This document shows, in pieces, positions 1 to 6,243 of a stretch of DNA of 9,405 nucleotides. The stretch is from Hyphomicrobiaceae bacterium (lineage in GTDB: Bacteria > Pseudomonadota > Alphaproteobacteria > Rhizobiales > Hyphomicrobiaceae): positions 1-9,405 of the forward strand of contig JAGRKR010000311.1 in NCBI GenBank assembly GCA_020442225.1. Reading direction: 5' to 3'. Position 1 is the first letter of the stretch; the number at the start of each line of letters is the position of its first letter. The notes beneath the pieces were generated by a model that was not told the DNA's origin, made no database searches, and saw nothing but the letters and a program-made list of their open reading frames with translations. The position numbers and the translations under genes were made by a program.

Positions 1-381
1 CGCCGTCTCGTAGACGGCGCGCCGCTCCACCGGCGTGGCGCCGGCCGGGACGCAGATGAGAATGCGCGGCCGCCTCAAGCCCAGCACCGAGCGCGCCCGG
101 CGGATGAACTGGCGCAACATCTCTTCCGTGGCCACGAAGTCGGCGATGACTCCGTCACGCAGGGGGCGGATGGTCTCGATGCTTTCGGGCGTGCGCCCGA
201 CCATCATCTTGGCCTTCTGGCCCACCGCCAGCACCTCGCGTCGCCCGTCGAGGGCGCGGATGGCCACGACCGACGGCTCGTCGATGATGATGCCCCGCCC
301 CACGACGTGCACGAGCGTGTTTGCCGTGCCCAAATCGATAGCAATATCGTCCGATAATACGGACGCAATGCTGCTGCGCAT
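1..381 (-). CDS. mreB: Rod-shape-determining protein MreB, N-terminal 127 residues (3' end outside window)
   Basis: MreB is the bacterial actin homologue. It polymerises on the inner face of the cytoplasmic membrane and guides lateral peptidoglycan synthesis. The reading frame is open from the ATG at 381 to the window edge and so gives about a third of the usual ~345 residues. Visible signatures are the phosphate-1 nucleotide-binding motif [10 protein letters not shown] (about residues 15-24), the following EPSVVAIR strand, DGVIADF (about residues 77-83) and [18 protein letters not shown], all typical of MreB rather than FtsA or DnaK. The start is the first in-frame ATG, preceded by a purine-rich GGGGCGG stretch that is only a modest ribosome-binding site. 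It lies downstream of leuA on the same strand, about 225 bp away and beyond the leuA terminator, so it is probably transcribed separately. No convincing promoter was found in the gap. mreC/mreD would be expected beyond the window edge (known context). Confidence 0.93.
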   Translation of the reverse strand, partial: MRSSIASVLSDDIAIDLGTANTLVHVVGRGIIIDEPSVVAIRALDGRREVLAVGQKAKMMVGRTPESIETIRPLRDGVIADFVATEEMLRQFIRRARSVLGLRRPRILICVPAGATPVERRAVYETA

Positions 382-566
382 CCTACTGCCGCCCCGGAGC
401 TACACTTGCCTCGACTTGCAGCTGCCGCCGAGCGTCCCGGCATAGGCGTGCAATCGACATGCCAACCCCCACCCATGAGCAAGGCTGCCCACGACGACGG
501 AGCATCAGTCGAGGTCGAACTTGTGCGGGAAAGCGTAAGGTATTGAAAGAAAATTGGCAATCGGAT

Positions 567-592
567 GAGGGGTGGCATGGTGACCACCCCTC
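567..592 (-). terminator. Hairpin terminator of leuA
   Basis: A perfect 9-bp inverted repeat (GAGGGGTGG at 567-575, CCACCCCTC at 584-592) with an 8-nt loop lies 14 bp beyond the leuA stop codon. Read on the minus strand, the following sequence is T-rich only after about 12 nt (AATTTTCTTTC), so it is a moderate rather than textbook intrinsic terminator. It separates leuA from mreB. Confidence 0.6.
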
Positions 593-605
593 GCCGTTTC
601 AGCGA

Positions 606-2192
606 TCAGGACGCCAGCATATGCCCCGGCGCCGACTTCTGACGCTTGACCAGCAGCTTGTTGAGCGCGCTCACATAGGCTCGGGCCGACGCCACCATCG
701 TATCCGTGTCGGCCCCACGCCCGGTCACGGTGCGCCCGGCCTCCTCGAGGCGGACCATCACCTCGGCCTGGGCGTCGGTTCCTTCGGTCACGGCCAGCAC
801 CTGATAGAGCGGCAGACGCGCCTCGTGCGGCACGATGGCCTTGATGGCGTTGAAGGTTGCATCGACAGGACCGTCCCCCGTCGCCTCGCGCGTGGTCTGC
901 ACGCCGTTGACGTCCAGCGTCACGGTCGCCTTCTGCGGGCCGCCAGTGCCGGCGATGACCGTGAGCGCCACGACCTTGATGGCGTCGTCGTGGGTTGCGA
1001 CCTCCTGATCGACCAGCGCCTCGATGTCCTCGTCGAACACCTGCTTCTTGCGATCGGCCAGGTCCTTGAAGCGCACGAAGGCGTCCTCGAAGGCGTTCTG
1101 GCCCAACTCGTAGCCCAGATCCTTGAGCTTCTCGCGAAAGGCATGGCGGCCGGAGTGCTTGCCCATCACCAGCGAGCTCTCTTTGAGGCCGACGCTCTCC
1201 GGCGTCATGATCTCGTAGGTCTGGTTGTTCTTGAGCATGCCGTCCTGGTGGATGCCCGACTCGTGCGCGAAGGCGTTCTTGCCAACGATCGCCTTGTTGT
1301 ACTGCACGGGGAAGGCGCTGACCGCCGAGACCAGTCGCGAGGCGCGCATGATGCGCGTCGTGTCGATGCCCGTCCAATAGGGCAGCACGTCGTTGCGCGT
1401 ATCGATGGCCATCACGATCTCTTCGAGCGCCGCGTTGCCGGCGCGCTCACCGATGCCGTTGATCGTGCATTCCACCTGCCGCGCCCCGCCCCGCACGCCG
1501 GCGAGAGAGTTGGCCACGGCCATGCCGAGGTCGTTGTGGCAATGCACCGAGAAAATGGCCTTGTCGGCGTTCGGCACGCGCTCGCGCACCATCTGGAACA
1601 TGGCCATGTACTCTTCCGGCACGGTATAGCCGACCGTGTCCGGCAGATTGATGGTGCCGGCTCCCGCCTTGATCGCCGCCTCGACGCAGCGGCAGAGGAA
1701 ATCGTGATCCGTACGGGTTGCGTCCTCGGCCGACCACTCGACATCGTCGGTGTACTTGCGGGCGTGCGCGACGCTGCGCGCCACGGCCTCGATCACGGCC
1801 TCCGGCTCCATCTGCAGCTTCCACTTCATGTGGACGGGGCTCGTGGAGATGAAGGTGTGGATGCGCGAACGCCTGGCGTGGCGCACGGCATCGGCGCAGC
1901 GATCGATGTCCTTGAGTCCGGCACGCGACAGCCCCGCGACGACGGCGCGCTTGGTCACCTTGGCGATCTCGGTCACGGACTCGAAGTCGCCGTTCGAGGC
2001 GATCGGGAAGCCGGCCTCGATGACGTCGACGCCCATGTCGTCGAGCAACTCGGCGACCTGCAGCTTCTCCTCGAGCGTCATGGAAGCGCCGGGCGACTGC
2101 TCGCCGTCCCGCAACGTGGTGTCGAAAATAATGACACGGTCCTTGGGATCGTGTTTCGCCTTGGCGGTTGCCGGCTTCTCGCTATCGGTCAT
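606..2192 (-). CDS. leuA: 2-isopropylmalate synthase
   Basis: LeuA condenses acetyl-CoA with 2-oxoisovalerate to give 2-isopropylmalate, the first committed step of leucine synthesis, in the cytoplasm. The 528-residue protein matches the long bacterial form. A catalytic TIM barrel begins with [13 protein letters not shown] (residues 23-35). Predicted metal ligands are Asp29, His217 and His219 (in VHCHNDLG) and Asn253 (in GERAGN). The linker holds [13 protein letters not shown]. The C-terminal regulatory domain (roughly residues 390-520) carries the [11 protein letters not shown] segment and ends with [17 protein letters not shown], the fold that binds leucine for feedback inhibition. The ATG at 2192 is preceded by AAGGAA eight nt upstream. 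It is followed by its own hairpin at 567-592 and preceded by a structured leader with a leucine-rich short reading frame, suggesting attenuation as well as allosteric control. The isofunctional homologue homocitrate synthase is less likely given the length and the regulatory domain. Confidence 0.97.
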   Translation of the reverse strand: MTDSEKPATAKAKHDPKDRVIIFDTTLRDGEQSPGASMTLEEKLQVAELLDDMGVDVIEAGFPIASNGDFESVTEIAKVTKRAVVAGLSRAGLKDIDRCADAVRHARRSRIHTFISTSPVHMKWKLQMEPEAVIEAVARSVAHARKYTDDVEWSAEDATRTDHDFLCRCVEAAIKAGAGTINLPDTVGYTVPEEYMAMFQMVRERVPNADKAIFSVHCHNDLGMAVANSLAGVRGGARQVECTINGIGERAGNAALEEIVMAIDTRNDVLPYWTGIDTTRIMRASRLVSAVSAFPVQYNKAIVGKNAFAHESGIHQDGMLKNNQTYEIMTPESVGLKESSLVMGKHSGRHAFREKLKDLGYELGQNAFEDAFVRFKDLADRKKQVFDEDIEALVDQEVATHDDAIKVVALTVIAGTGGPQKATVTLDVNGVQTTREATGDGPVDATFNAIKAIVPHEARLPLYQVLAVTEGTDAQAEVMVRLEEAGRTVTGRGADTDTMVASARAYVSALNKLLVKRQKSAPGHMLAS

Positions 2193-2267
2193 GTCGGTCG
2201 TTCCTTGGATGTGCGGACGGGCTGACTGCCCCAGTGCCTGTGGCTGGTTTCGGGATGGTCCGTCTAT

Positions 2268-2315
2268 CCCCTGAGCGCCGCCCCCGGTTCAACCGGAGCA
2301 GTCGAGGCTCAGGGG
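2268..2315 (-). promoter_or_regulatory. Hairpin structures in the leuA 5' leader (candidate leucine attenuator)
   Basis: On the leuA transcript a perfect 9-bp stem (plus-strand arms GCTCAGGGG at 2307-2315 and CCCCTGAGC at 2268-2276) encloses a smaller palindrome, CCGGTTCAACCGG at 2284-2296. The upstream arm contains the stop codon of the leucine-rich short frame 2309-2425. The transcript segment at 2312-2317 can instead pair with a GGGGCA segment (plus TGCCCC at 2227-2232) nearer the leuA start, so two structures exclude each other, as in ribosome-stalling attenuators. There is no U-run after the main stem, so if it is regulatory it may act through translation or Rho rather than as an intrinsic terminator. 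The leuA start is 75 nt further on. Confidence 0.5.
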
Positions 2316-2425
2316 CACATAAGGAGCAGGGCAAGCAGGCGCTTGGTGCACGCGCGTCCGGCGCCTCGACGCAATGCTGCGGAGGCGGCCTTCCGATCAT
2401 CGATGATACGGCTCGCAGAAATCAT
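2309..2425 (-). CDS. Putative leuA leader peptide, 38 residues, leucine-rich end
   Basis: A short frame runs from ATG at 2425 to TGA at 2309-2311 and ends R-L-L-A-L-L-L-M-C-P. The codons CTG CTT GCC CTG CTC CTT put five leucines in six positions, four codons before the end. The stop codon lies inside the upstream arm of the 9-bp hairpin in the leuA leader, the arrangement used by leader peptides whose ribosome stalls when charged leucyl-tRNA is scarce. The gene lies between a candidate promoter (2456-2485) and leuA, 116 bp before the leuA start. Its ribosome-binding site is weak (AAAGA about 8 nt upstream). A TTG at codon 18 (2374) is an alternative start with GGAAGG roughly 12 nt upstream. 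The peptide itself probably has no function beyond regulation. A chance frame cannot be excluded. Confidence 0.45.
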   Translation of the reverse strand: MISASRIIDDRKAASAALRRGAGRACTKRLLALLLMCP

Positions 2426-2455
2426 CTGCCGGATCTTTCACTGGCGCGTTCCGCC

Positions 2456-2485
2456 CCATAAGCCACAGCCCCGCGGCGAACGCAA
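2456..2485 (-). promoter_or_regulatory. Candidate sigma-70-type promoter of the leuA leader
   Basis: On the minus strand, TTGCGT (2485-2480) and TTATGG (2461-2456) are separated by 18 nt. Transcription would start near 2449, about 24 nt before the leader-peptide ATG and 257 nt before leuA. It sits in the gap just after the PhzF gene, where a leuA promoter is expected. The match to consensus is moderate. Confidence 0.35.
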
Positions 2486-2533
2486 GTGTGCTGCTACACC
2501 ACTCTGACGTCCGGGCGTTGCGATTGCGTTAAC

Positions 2534-3445
2534 TCAAACCTCGAGGTGTCCGGACGCGACGCGCACAGCATGGCCGCCGATGCGCACGCCGTGCAATTTG
2601 CCCGCCTCGATATCCATGGAGAGGACGATGCGGCTCGGCCGCCCCATCTCGAGCCCCTGCTCCACCATGCGCTTGTGATGACCGTCCGGCAGGTCGTCGA
2701 AGCGATGCACCACGCCGGCCAGCCCGACCACGGCAGACCCCGTTGCGGGATCCTCGGGCACGCCGACATCGGGCGCGAACATGCGCGCATGGAAGGCCGC
2801 ACCCGCGTGCACCGTCTGGCGGCAATAGAGAAACGCGCCCATGGCGCTCCCCTTGGGGAACGCCTCGCCCCAGTGACCGGCGACGATCTCCGCCTTCGAG
2901 ATGGCCTCGAGGCTCGACACCGGCACGAAAATGCAGGAATTGCCCGACGAAAACGCGCTCGGCCGATGGTTCTCGAAACCGATCTCGGTCGGCAGCAGGC
3001 CGAGGGCCGCTGCTATGCGCTCGACGGTCGAGGGATCGGCCAACGGCTGCGGCAGCCGCGGGGCATCGAACTCGGCGAAGGGCGCCTCGGCCGCGCGCAG
3101 GCGAACTCCGACCCGGACCCGACCGATCCCCTGCTCCAGAACCACGATGGCGTCGCGCTCGTGTTCGCCGGCCGGCGCGCGCAATCCGGCGAGCAGCACC
3201 GCCGTCCCGACGGTCGGGTGCCCTGCGAACGGCAACTCGGCCAGCGGTGTGAAGATGCGCAGGCGTGCGGAGTGTGCGGGGTTCTCGGCTTTCAGGACGA
3301 ACACCGTCTCGGACAGATTGAACTCCCGCGCGATGCTCTGCATCACCGGCGTATCCAACGCGTCGGCAGCCAGCACCACGGCCAGCGAATTGCCGCCGAA
3401 ACGCTGATCCGTGAAAACGTCCAAGGTATGGAATTCCAGCCGCAT
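2534..3445 (-). CDS. PhzF family isomerase/epimerase-like protein
   Basis: This 303-residue protein belongs to the PhzF/YddE family, which has a diaminopimelate-epimerase-like two-domain fold. Characterised PhzF isomerises trans-2,3-dihydro-3-hydroxyanthranilate in phenazine synthesis, but most family members in bacteria without phenazine genes have unknown substrates, and no phenazine genes are present here. Signatures: the start strand FHTLDVFTDQRFGGNSLAVV (residues 5-24), the catalytic-glutamate motif NLSETVFV (Glu46), RIFTPLAELPFAGHPTVGTA (63-82) and the second half-site VPEDPATGSAV (229-239), which carries the conserved aspartate and the glycine-serine anion-binding loop. The start is ATG at 3445 with CAGGGG about 6 nt upstream. 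The frame stays open upstream to 3793, but that extension shows no family similarity and no ribosome-binding site. It is cytoplasmic, has no signal peptide, and lies on the leuA strand but before the leuA promoter. Function in this organism is unknown. Confidence 0.93.
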   Translation of the reverse strand: MRLEFHTLDVFTDQRFGGNSLAVVLAADALDTPVMQSIAREFNLSETVFVLKAENPAHSARLRIFTPLAELPFAGHPTVGTAVLLAGLRAPAGEHERDAIVVLEQGIGRVRVGVRLRAAEAPFAEFDAPRLPQPLADPSTVERIAAALGLLPTEIGFENHRPSAFSSGNSCIFVPVSSLEAISKAEIVAGHWGEAFPKGSAMGAFLYCRQTVHAGAAFHARMFAPDVGVPEDPATGSAVVGLAGVVHRFDDLPDGHHKRMVEQGLEMGRPSRIVLSMDIEAGKLHGVRIGGHAVRVASGHLEV

Positions 3446-3855
3446 CGACACCCCTGCGCCAAGATGAAAGCCGCACTCTGCCGTATCGCCGCAGTAACGC
3501 CAAGCATTCCGTACATCGGGGTCCCTCGGCGGCGGGTGAACGGCCACTGCTGCGCTATTCTCCGAAAGATTGTGGCACCGACGCCACAACCAGAGGGGCG
3601 CATGCCTGCGCGCCTCTCCACCATGGCAACCTATTGGTTTTGCGCCATTTTGCATGCGATCCGCCAACGCCGCTTCGTGTCTCAGGTCTTCGCGGAGGCG
3701 GCCGCATGGCTGTGCACTCCAATCTTCCGGACACAGGTTCCGGAGCCGCGAATCAGGTATCCACAGAGCACTTGGAGTTCCGGGTCGGACCACGTCACGC
3801 CAGTACCGAACCCTCAGAGATACCTTTGACGCATTCCTAAGGGGACAGGTGGGAC
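3446..3855. other. Divergent intergenic region between the PhzF gene and the first barrel gene
   Basis: About 410 bp separate the two divergent starts. Open frames here on both strands lack recognisable protein character and are treated as non-coding. The stretch holds two adjacent hairpins (3570-3618) and the ribosome-binding site of the barrel gene at its right end. No convincing -35/-10 pair was found for either gene, although both promoters must lie here. Confidence 0.6.
3570..3618. repeat. Two adjacent inverted repeats (tandem hairpins)
   Basis: TTGTGGC (3570-3576) pairs perfectly with GCCACAA (3583-3589) across a 6-nt loop. Only three bases further on, GAGGGGCGC (3593-3601) pairs with GCGCCTCTC (3610-3618) with one G-T wobble and an 8-nt loop. 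Neither is followed by a T-run on either strand, so they are not obvious terminators. They could be regulator binding sites or structured 5' untranslated RNA for one of the divergent genes. Confidence 0.5.
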
Positions 3856-4584
3856 ATGATGTCTTTGAAGAAACTCGCTACGGCCTGCGCTGGCGTCGCC
3901 ATTGCGGCCTGCATCTCGACGGCTCCGGCTCAAGCGCAAGGCAACTGGAGCGGCTTCTATTTCGGCGGTAGCGTCGGCGCTGCCTGGGGTGGCGTCGACT
4001 ACACGAAGAGCTTTCCGGGCTTCCCTGCGTTCACCGAAAACTTCGGCCATGACGTCAGCGACGTGATCGGCGGCGGCCATATCGGCATCCAGCACCAGAT
4101 GGGCCAGTGGGTCCTCGGCGCCGAAATGGCTCTGAGCGGCGTCGGCATGGACAGCAAGATCACCTATGCACTGCAGCCTCCGGCCTTCGAGCGCGCGGAC
4201 GTCAACTGGCTGCTCGCGATCACCGGTAAGATCGGCTACACCTGGGATCCCAAGTGGCTGGTCTACATGAAGGTCGGCTACGCCTCGGCCAACGTCACTG
4301 CGCATCTCTTCCGTCCCGACAACGGCGTCGTCGAGATTGGCGGCACGGAGCGTGAGCATGGCTGGACGATCGGCGTCGGCCTCGACTATCGCCTCACCGA
4401 GCACGTCGCGCTGGGCCTTGAGTACAACTACTACGGCCTCTCCGGCGACGACCGTCAGGCGCGTCTCAGCAACGGCAATCCGATCAACACGACGAACCTC
4501 GATGCAGACATTCACGCCGTGACGGCGCGTCTGACCATCCTGTTCGGCCGTCGCGCTCCGGTGGTTGCTCCGCCGCTGAAGTAG
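3843..4584 (+). repeat. Duplicated segment, copy 1 (copy 2 at 5073-5811)
   Basis: From the identical 17-bp block GGACAGGTGGGACATGA (3843-3859 and 5073-5089) to the shared end GCCGCTGAAGTAG, the two segments encode proteins of 242 and 241 residues that align with only one or two gaps and are identical at roughly three quarters of positions by eye. Similarity stops just upstream of the ribosome-binding sites and just after the stop codons, so promoters and terminators differ. This points to a tandem gene duplication followed by divergence of the control regions. Confidence 0.8.
3856..4584 (+). CDS. Small outer-membrane beta-barrel protein, paralogue 1
   Basis: This 242-residue exported protein of the alphaproteobacterial Omp25/Omp31-like group (outer-membrane beta-barrel domain family) probably forms an eight-stranded barrel in the outer membrane. 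The specific role, whether structural, porin-like or surface antigen, is not visible. A signal peptide of about 27 residues ends APAQA, with cleavage before Q28. The mature N-terminus starts the first strand with WSGFYFGGSVGAAWG. Alternating strands such as WVLGAEMALSGVGM, VNWLLAITGKIGY, LVYMKVGYASANV, WTIGVGLDYRL and VALGLEYNYY follow, and the last strand is VTARLTILF, ending at Phe230. A 12-residue tail, GRRAPVVAPPLK, follows that aromatic residue instead of the chain ending there. The ribosome-binding site is AGGTGGGA very close to the first ATG (3856); the adjacent ATG at 3859 is equally possible. A strong terminator follows at 4632, so it is probably monocistronic. It is closest to the gene at 5086. 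Confidence 0.92.
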   Translation: MMSLKKLATACAGVAIAACISTAPAQAQGNWSGFYFGGSVGAAWGGVDYTKSFPGFPAFTENFGHDVSDVIGGGHIGIQHQMGQWVLGAEMALSGVGMDSKITYALQPPAFERADVNWLLAITGKIGYTWDPKWLVYMKVGYASANVTAHLFRPDNGVVEIGGTEREHGWTIGVGLDYRLTEHVALGLEYNYYGLSGDDRQARLSNGNPINTTNLDADIHAVTARLTILFGRRAPVVAPPLK

Positions 4585-4631
4585 TGACGCGCACGACGCA
4601 TTCGGCACTGTCGTTTGCGGCTCGAGATGAG

Positions 4632-4667
4632 AAGGCTCCGGTGAAATGCCGGGGCCTTTTCCTTTGC
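4632..4667 (+). terminator. Intrinsic terminator of barrel gene 1
   Basis: AAGGCTCCGG (4632-4641) pairs with CCGGGGCCTT (4649-4658), giving 10 bp with one G-T wobble and a 7-nt loop. It is followed directly by TTTTCCTTT and lies 48 bp after the stop codon. It is a textbook Rho-independent terminator. Confidence 0.88.
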
Positions 4668-5072
4668 AGCGATGACTTGGCACGACTACGTGAAGACTCG
4701 TGCAGCTCGATGCCCTCACGCATCGTCAGGGGGTGCTGGGCAACTCCTCCCGTTTTGTAGGCTTCTCGACCTAACACTCCCTGCGAGACTATCCGATCTC
4801 TGGAATTCTGTGACCACAGCGCCACAGGCTGCTCTGCCTGTTTCCAAGTCACAAACCCCCGCTAACCCGCGGTATTATCGGCGAATTCCCTCTCCACTGC
4901 TGATTTTCTCGGCACCTTGTGCTCGCGTCTTGCACTTGTCGCCGAGTTGCTTGGCCATTCAAGCCCGCGGCGCTAGACTGCCTCTATCGACGACTTGCGT
5001 GGAGAGCGCGTTCCGTTGTGTCATCCGGCGCTGACTTAGTCGGGGGGCCTCTCGGGGGACGATTGTTTTTGA
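4668..5072 (+). other. Intergenic region between barrel genes 1 and 2
   Basis: About 400 bp with no credible coding frame. A short hairpin (ACAGGC at 4824-4829 with GCCTGT at 4836-4841, followed by TTCC) is a weak second terminator candidate. The right half carries a promoter candidate at 4951-4979 for the gene at 5086. The sequence is not recognisably similar to the gaps before the other two barrel genes, apart from the ribosome-binding site. Confidence 0.6.
4951..4979 (+). promoter_or_regulatory. Candidate promoter of barrel gene 2
   Basis: TTGGCC (4951-4956) and TAGACT (4974-4979) are separated by 17 bp, the optimal sigma-70-type spacing. Transcription would begin near 4986, giving an untranslated leader of about 100 nt, similar to that inferred for barrel gene 3. 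Confidence 0.45.
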
Positions 5073-5085
5073 GGACAGGTGGGAC

Positions 5086-5811
5086 ATGAGGATGATGCGT
5101 AAGGTTCTGGCAGCGTGCGCAGGTGTTGCTCTTGCAGCCTCCGTCGCCGCAGCTCCGGCCCAGGCACAGCGTAGCTGGAGCGGTTTCTATTTCGGTGGCA
5201 GCGTTGGTGCTGCCTGGGGGAATGTGGATTACACGAGGGCGTTCCCCGGTTTTCCTGCATTTACCGAGAACTTCGGCCATGACATCAGCGACGTCATCGG
5301 TGGTGGTCACGTCGGCATCCAGCACCAGATGGGCCAGTTCGTGATCGGTGCCGAGGCGTCGCTGAGCGGCATCGGCATGGACAGCAAGGTCGGCTATGCC
5401 TTGCAGCCGCCCACTTTCGATCGCGCGGACGTCAACTGGCTGCTCGCTGTCACCGGCAAGATCGGCTTTGCGTTCAGCCCCCAGTGGCTCTTTTACGTCA
5501 AGGGCGGCTATGCCTCTGCCGACGTCACGGCCCACCTCTTCCGGCCTGACAACGGCGTCGTGGAGCGTGGCGGCACCAAGCGCGAGCACGGTTGGACGGT
5601 CGGCGCAGGTCTCGACTATCGCCTGACCCAGCACGTGGTGCTCGGCGTCGAGTACAACTACTACACGTTCGACGGCGACAACCGCGTGGCTGCTCTCTCG
5701 AACGGCAACCCGATCACGACAACGAACCTCGACACCGATATTCATGCGGTGACGGCTCGTTTGACGATCCTGTTCGGTCGGCGCGCACCTGCGGTAGAGC
5801 CGCTGAAGTAG
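5086..5811 (+). CDS. Small outer-membrane beta-barrel protein, paralogue 2
   Basis: The 241-residue product is a close paralogue of the gene at 3856 and of the same Omp25/Omp31-like barrel group. The signal peptide has a basic start (R2, R5, K6), a hydrophobic core and the end APAQA, with cleavage before Q28. The mature chain begins RSWSGFYFGGSVGAAWG. Long stretches are unchanged from paralogue 1, for example FPGFPAFTENFGHD, DVIGGGH, GIQHQMGQ, RADVNWLLA and VTAHLFRPDNGVVE. Differences concentrate around residues 120-132 and 190-200 (YTFDGDNRVAA against YGLSGDDRQAR), which are probably loops or strand edges. The last strand ends at Phe230 and the tail is GRRAPAVEPLK. AGGTGGGAC abuts the ATG at 5086; ATGs at 5092 and 5095 are alternatives with wider spacing. 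It has its own promoter candidate (4951) and terminator (5857). Small diffusion pore, structural anchor or surface antigen are all possible, and the sequence does not decide. Confidence 0.92.
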   Translation: MRMMRKVLAACAGVALAASVAAAPAQAQRSWSGFYFGGSVGAAWGNVDYTRAFPGFPAFTENFGHDISDVIGGGHVGIQHQMGQFVIGAEASLSGIGMDSKVGYALQPPTFDRADVNWLLAVTGKIGFAFSPQWLFYVKGGYASADVTAHLFRPDNGVVERGGTKREHGWTVGAGLDYRLTQHVVLGVEYNYYTFDGDNRVAALSNGNPITTTNLDTDIHAVTARLTILFGRRAPAVEPLK

Positions 5812-5856
5812 CGGTAGCTCGCCAGCCGCTTCCATACCGAACGAACTAGAGACGAA

Positions 5857-5890
5857 GAATAGGCCCGGGGTCACCTGGGCCTATTCGTTT
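5857..5890 (+). terminator. Intrinsic terminator of barrel gene 2
   Basis: GAATAGGCCC (5857-5866) pairs perfectly over 10 bp with GGGCCTATTC (5877-5886), with a 10-nt loop, then GTTTG. The T-tract is short but the stem is strong. It lies 45 bp after the stop codon. Confidence 0.75.
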
Positions 5891-6243
5891 GTGAGCAGAT
5901 GACGCCAGCATTCTGAGGATCGGATCTTTAAGGGCCTCTGCGCGACTTGAGATTAGCGTATTACTCATGCCGATGTGCCCTTCGGGTAACATAATTACTG
6001 GAATACTCTGTTTGCTTCCTGCCCAGTTACCTCATTGCGAAGACGTATGTTTCCGAGATCACTTCACTTTCCTCCCGCCTACGGACTATCATCTTTGCTT
6101 GCTTCCGGGAACTTCTTGGTCGCGGGTCGTGAAGCGGATATGATCCACTTTCGTGTTGGCGTGTTGGCAAGCTACGGGTCGCCCAACGGCAAGACGCCGA
6201 AATGGGCACGGGGGATGACTCTAACTCAACAATAGGTGGGAAT
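5891..6243 (+). other. Intergenic region between barrel genes 2 and 3
   Basis: About 350 bp, more AT-rich than its surroundings and without a credible gene. It contains the promoter candidate at 6116-6144 and the ribosome-binding site of barrel gene 3 at the right end. Frames open here on both strands have no family character. Confidence 0.6.
6116..6144 (+). promoter_or_regulatory. Promoter of barrel gene 3
   Basis: TTGGTC (6116-6121) and TATGAT (6139-6144) are separated by exactly 17 bp. The -10 element differs from TATAAT at one position and the -35 retains TTG. Transcription would start near 6151, giving about 93 nt of untranslated leader. This is the best promoter match in the window. 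Confidence 0.6.

Noticed and set aside
459..2225. 588-codon plus-strand frame antisense to leuA
   Set aside because: It is His/Arg/Gly/Leu-rich and without recognisable domains, and lies antisense to an unambiguous leuA. It arises from codon bias.
2284..2296. Palindrome CCGGTTCAACCGG as a stand-alone operator
   Set aside because: It sits inside the larger leuA leader stem and downstream of the candidate promoter, so it is better explained as part of the RNA structure.
2534..3445. Phenazine biosynthesis locus
   Set aside because: Only a PhzF-family protein is present and no other phz gene is visible. The family is widespread in bacteria that make no phenazine.
3446..3793. Upstream extension of the PhzF frame (116 extra codons)
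   Set aside because: The extension lacks family similarity and any ribosome-binding site, while ATG 3445 has AGGGG at good spacing and begins exactly at the usual family N-terminus.
3843..5811. Insertion sequence or composite mobile element flanking the duplicated barrel genes
   Set aside because: No transposase, terminal inverted repeats or target-site duplication was seen. Similarity starts at the ribosome-binding site and ends at the stop codon, fitting a simple tandem duplication.
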